This document shows positions 3,943 to 5,664 of a stretch of 5,664 nt of DNA, one piece after another (the stretch's first letter is position 1; every line of letters begins with the position of its first letter). The stretch comes from Sulfurovum sp. (GTDB taxonomy: Bacteria; Campylobacterota; Campylobacteria; Campylobacterales; Sulfurovaceae). Location of the stretch: contig JAMONG010000270.1 of the NCBI GenBank assembly GCA_027066595.1, positions 1 to 5,664 on the forward strand, in the 5' to 3' direction. The position numbers and the translations under genes were made by a program. The notes beneath the pieces were generated by a model that saw only the letters and a list, made by a program, of their open reading frames with translations, did no database searches and was not told the DNA's origin.

Positions 3943-5169
3943 ATGTTTGATGAAATTCAATTTGATAAAATAAACCGATTACCAAAATATCTTTTTGCAG
4001 AGATAAATGATTTGAAAATGCAATTAAGACGTGATGGGGCAGATATTATAGATTTTTCCATGGGTAATCCTGATGCTGCTACACCACAACCTATTATAGA
4101 TAAACTCTGTGAAACAGCACAAAAGCCAAAGACACACGGATATTCTGCTTCTAAAGGCATCTATAAATTGCGTTTAGCGATGAGTAACTGGTACAAACGC
4201 AAGTACAATGCAGACCTAGATCCTGACACCGAAATAGTAGCAACTATGGGAAGTAAAGAGGGGTATGTACACTTGGTACAGGCTATCTCTAACCCTGGTG
4301 ATGTGGCTATCGTTCCTGACCCTACCTATCCTATCCACTCTCAGGCATTTATCTTGGCGGGTGCAAATGTTGAGAAGATGCAACTTATTTTTGATGAAGA
4401 GACGTTTGAGGTTGATGAAGACAAATTTTTAGCAGACGTGGAAGAACATCTTGATAACTCTATACCTAAAGCGAAATTTTTGGTCGTAAACTTTCCACAT
4501 AACCCAAGTACAGCGACAGTCACACCTCAGTTTTATGAAAGACTGGTTGCTCTTGCAAAAGAGAAACGTTTTTACATCATCTCTGATATCGCTTATGCTG
4601 ACATCACATTTGATGGCTATAAAACACCGTCTATCATGGAGGTAGAGGGTGCAAAAGATGTGGCGGTTGAGTCTTATACCCTCTCAAAGTCATACAACAT
4701 GGCAGGCTGGAGAGTAGGGTTCATTGTAGGTAACAAAAAACTCATCGGGGCACTTCAGAGCATCAAGTCTTGGCTTGACTATGGTATGTTTACTCCTATT
4801 CAAGTAGCAGCCACTGTGGCACTTGATGAGCATCACTATGTGCCAGATGAGCAGATTATCCCACGTTATCAAAAGAGACGTGATGTGATGTTAGAAGCTT
4901 TTGAAAATGCAGGTTGGAAGATGGGTAAACCCAATGCTTCTATGTTCATTTGGGGTAAGATACCTGAAGTGGCACGTGATATGGGAAGTTTAGAGTTTGC
5001 CAAACAGTTGCTGGTAAAAGCAGGGGTCGCAGTTAGCCCTGGTATAGGGTTTGGTAAGTATGGTGATGAGTATGTGCGTATAGCTCTTATAGAAAATGAA
5101 AACCGTATAAGACAAGCAGCAAGAAACATAAAGAAGTTCCTCAAAGAACTTGAAGAGGAAAAGAAATAG
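3943..5169 (+). CDS. PLP-dependent class I/II aminotransferase (AlaC / DapL-like)
   Basis: This is a fold-type I pyridoxal-phosphate enzyme of 408 residues, full length for the class. Visible landmarks are the substrate loop FSMGNPD (38-44), the phosphate-side turn ATMGSKEG (100-107), DPTYP (126-130), NFPHNPS (183-189, Asn187 contacting the cofactor), ISDIAY (213-218, Asp215 pairing with the pyridine nitrogen), TLSKSYNMAGWRVGF (246-260, Lys249 forming the Schiff base), and VRIAL (378-382, with Arg379 binding the substrate carboxylate). The set matches the group containing E. coli AlaC (glutamate-pyruvate aminotransferase) and bacterial proteins labelled LL-diaminopimelate aminotransferase. 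The sequence alone does not decide between alanine synthesis, lysine/peptidoglycan precursor synthesis, or another keto-acid substrate. Its stop is two bases before hom, an aspartate-family gene, which fits amino-acid biosynthesis. The enzyme class is secure; the substrate is open. Confidence 0.92.
   Translation: MFDEIQFDKINRLPKYLFAEINDLKMQLRRDGADIIDFSMGNPDAATPQPIIDKLCETAQKPKTHGYSASKGIYKLRLAMSNWYKRKYNADLDPDTEIVATMGSKEGYVHLVQAISNPGDVAIVPDPTYPIHSQAFILAGANVEKMQLIFDEETFEVDEDKFLADVEEHLDNSIPKAKFLVVNFPHNPSTATVTPQFYERLVALAKEKRFYIISDIAYADITFDGYKTPSIMEVEGAKDVAVESYTLSKSYNMAGWRVGFIVGNKKLIGALQSIKSWLDYGMFTPIQVAATVALDEHHYVPDEQIIPRYQKRRDVMLEAFENAGWKMGKPNASMFIWGKIPEVARDMGSLEFAKQLLVKAGVAVSPGIGFGKYGDEYVRIALIENENRIRQAARNIKKFLKELEEEKK
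5156..5159 (+). promoter_or_regulatory. Weak, distant ribosome binding site of hom
   Basis: AGGA ends 12 bases before the ATG at 5172, longer than the six-base spacing of the other genes here; a poorer AAGAAA lies nearer. The aminotransferase stop (5167-5169) lies between the two, so hom is probably translated partly by coupling to the gene before it. Confidence 0.35.
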
Positions 5170-5171
5170 TT

Positions 5172-5664
5172 ATGGTAAAAATAGGAATACTAGGTGTGGG
5201 TACAGTTGGTACATCTGTAGCAAAGATACTCGAAGAAAATGCAGACATCATTGAAGCACGTGCAGGTAAGAAAATAGTCGTCAAATCTGGTGTGGTTAAA
5301 AATCTTTCTAAAGACAGAGGGGTAAGTATAAAACTCTCTGATAACCCACTAGACATCGTAGATGATCCAGACATAGACATCGTAGTAGAACTTATGGGTG
5401 GGGTTGAAGAACCTTATGCTCTTGTGAAAAAAGCACTAGAAAATGGTAAAGCAGTAGTCACTGCAAACAAAGCACTTTTAGCCTACCACCGTTACGAACT
5501 TCAAGAGATAGCTGGTGACATTCCTTTGATGTATGAGGCAAGTACTGCTGGAGGTATCCCTATCATTGGAGCGTTACGTAATGGACTTTCTGCTAACCAC
5601 ATAGACAGCATACAGGGCATCATGAATGGTACATGTAACTACATGCTGACCAACATGATAAACC
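5172..5664 (+). CDS. hom: Homoserine dehydrogenase, 3' end outside window
   Basis: Homoserine dehydrogenase reduces L-aspartate semialdehyde to L-homoserine with NAD(P)H, the branch step towards threonine and methionine. The frame stays open to the window edge and covers the first 164 residues of a protein usually about 420-430 long, so the C-terminal part, including any regulatory ACT domain, is not seen. The N-terminal Rossmann fold starts with GVGTVG (8-13). VVELMGG (71-77), VTANKALLA (96-104), YEASTAGGIPII (121-132) and GIMNGTCNYMLT (149-160) are the family's conserved blocks, including the Asn-Lys pair (99-100) near the active site. The start at 5172 puts the dinucleotide loop at the standard distance from the N-terminus. 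It begins two bases after the aminotransferase stop and is surely in the same transcript. Identification is secure. Confidence 0.95.
   Translation, partial: MVKIGILGVGTVGTSVAKILEENADIIEARAGKKIVVKSGVVKNLSKDRGVSIKLSDNPLDIVDDPDIDIVVELMGGVEEPYALVKKALENGKAVVTANKALLAYHRYELQEIAGDIPLMYEASTAGGIPIIGALRNGLSANHIDSIQGIMNGTCNYMLTNMIN

Noticed and set aside
4869..5380. Open frames on the minus strand opposite the aminotransferase and hom genes
   Set aside because: They lie antisense to genes with full family motifs, have no ribosome binding site, and their low-complexity Ser/Thr/Ile/Phe content is typical of reverse-complement translation. The same holds for the other minus-strand frames in the window.
1..5664. 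CRISPR, insertion sequence, prophage, toxin-antitoxin or defence system
   Set aside because: There are no spaced direct repeats, no transposase or integrase motifs, no abrupt change in base or codon use, and every long frame is explained by a housekeeping family or a plausible membrane protein.

Overview
The window is a stretch of AT-rich bacterial chromosome with eight protein-coding genes. All are on the + strand, tightly packed, and ordinary housekeeping genes. The order is: membrane protein, rsmE, a 236-base non-coding gap, rpmE, rsmI, a SpoU/RlmB methyltransferase, a RodZ-like membrane protein, a PLP aminotransferase, then hom. From memory this matches the Cj0157c-Cj0149c neighbourhood of Campylobacter jejuni read in reverse. 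The codon use, TAAAAT-type -10 boxes without clear -35 boxes, and protein style suggest Campylobacterota, most likely a Sulfurovum- or Sulfurimonas-like organism. The genus is an inference. I saw no mobile element, CRISPR array or sign of recent gene transfer.

Bases 2-1050 hold the 3' part of a small multi-pass membrane protein gene, cut by the window edge, followed two bases later by rsmE. Bases 1051-1286 are the only sizeable non-coding interval. It has an AT-only 16-bp palindrome, a good -10 box, and about 170 bases that can fold into a long rod with a 5'/3' closing stem. It ends in a hairpin plus T-run just before the rpmE ribosome binding site. My best reading is a divergent 6S RNA. The alternative is a structured regulatory leader of rpmE, since the last hairpin can be either a terminator or half of the closing stem.

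Bases 1287-5664 run from rpmE to the 5' part of hom with short gaps or overlaps: 64, 14, -14, 33 and 2 bases. This suggests one or a few co-transcribed units. Two perfect hairpins sit at and after the rpmE stop codon. Neither has a T-run, so partial read-through into rsmI is likely.

Functionally, the first half is a ribosome-maturation cluster. By family knowledge, RsmE (m3U1498) and RsmI (2'-O-methyl C1402) modify 16S rRNA at the P-site decoding region, RlmB modifies the 23S rRNA P-loop (Gm2251), and bL31 sits at the subunit interface. The second half combines a RodZ-like envelope protein with amino-acid metabolism: an AlaC/DapL-like aminotransferase and homoserine dehydrogenase of the aspartate family. 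No new protein system is evident. The structured RNA upstream of rpmE is the item most worth following up.
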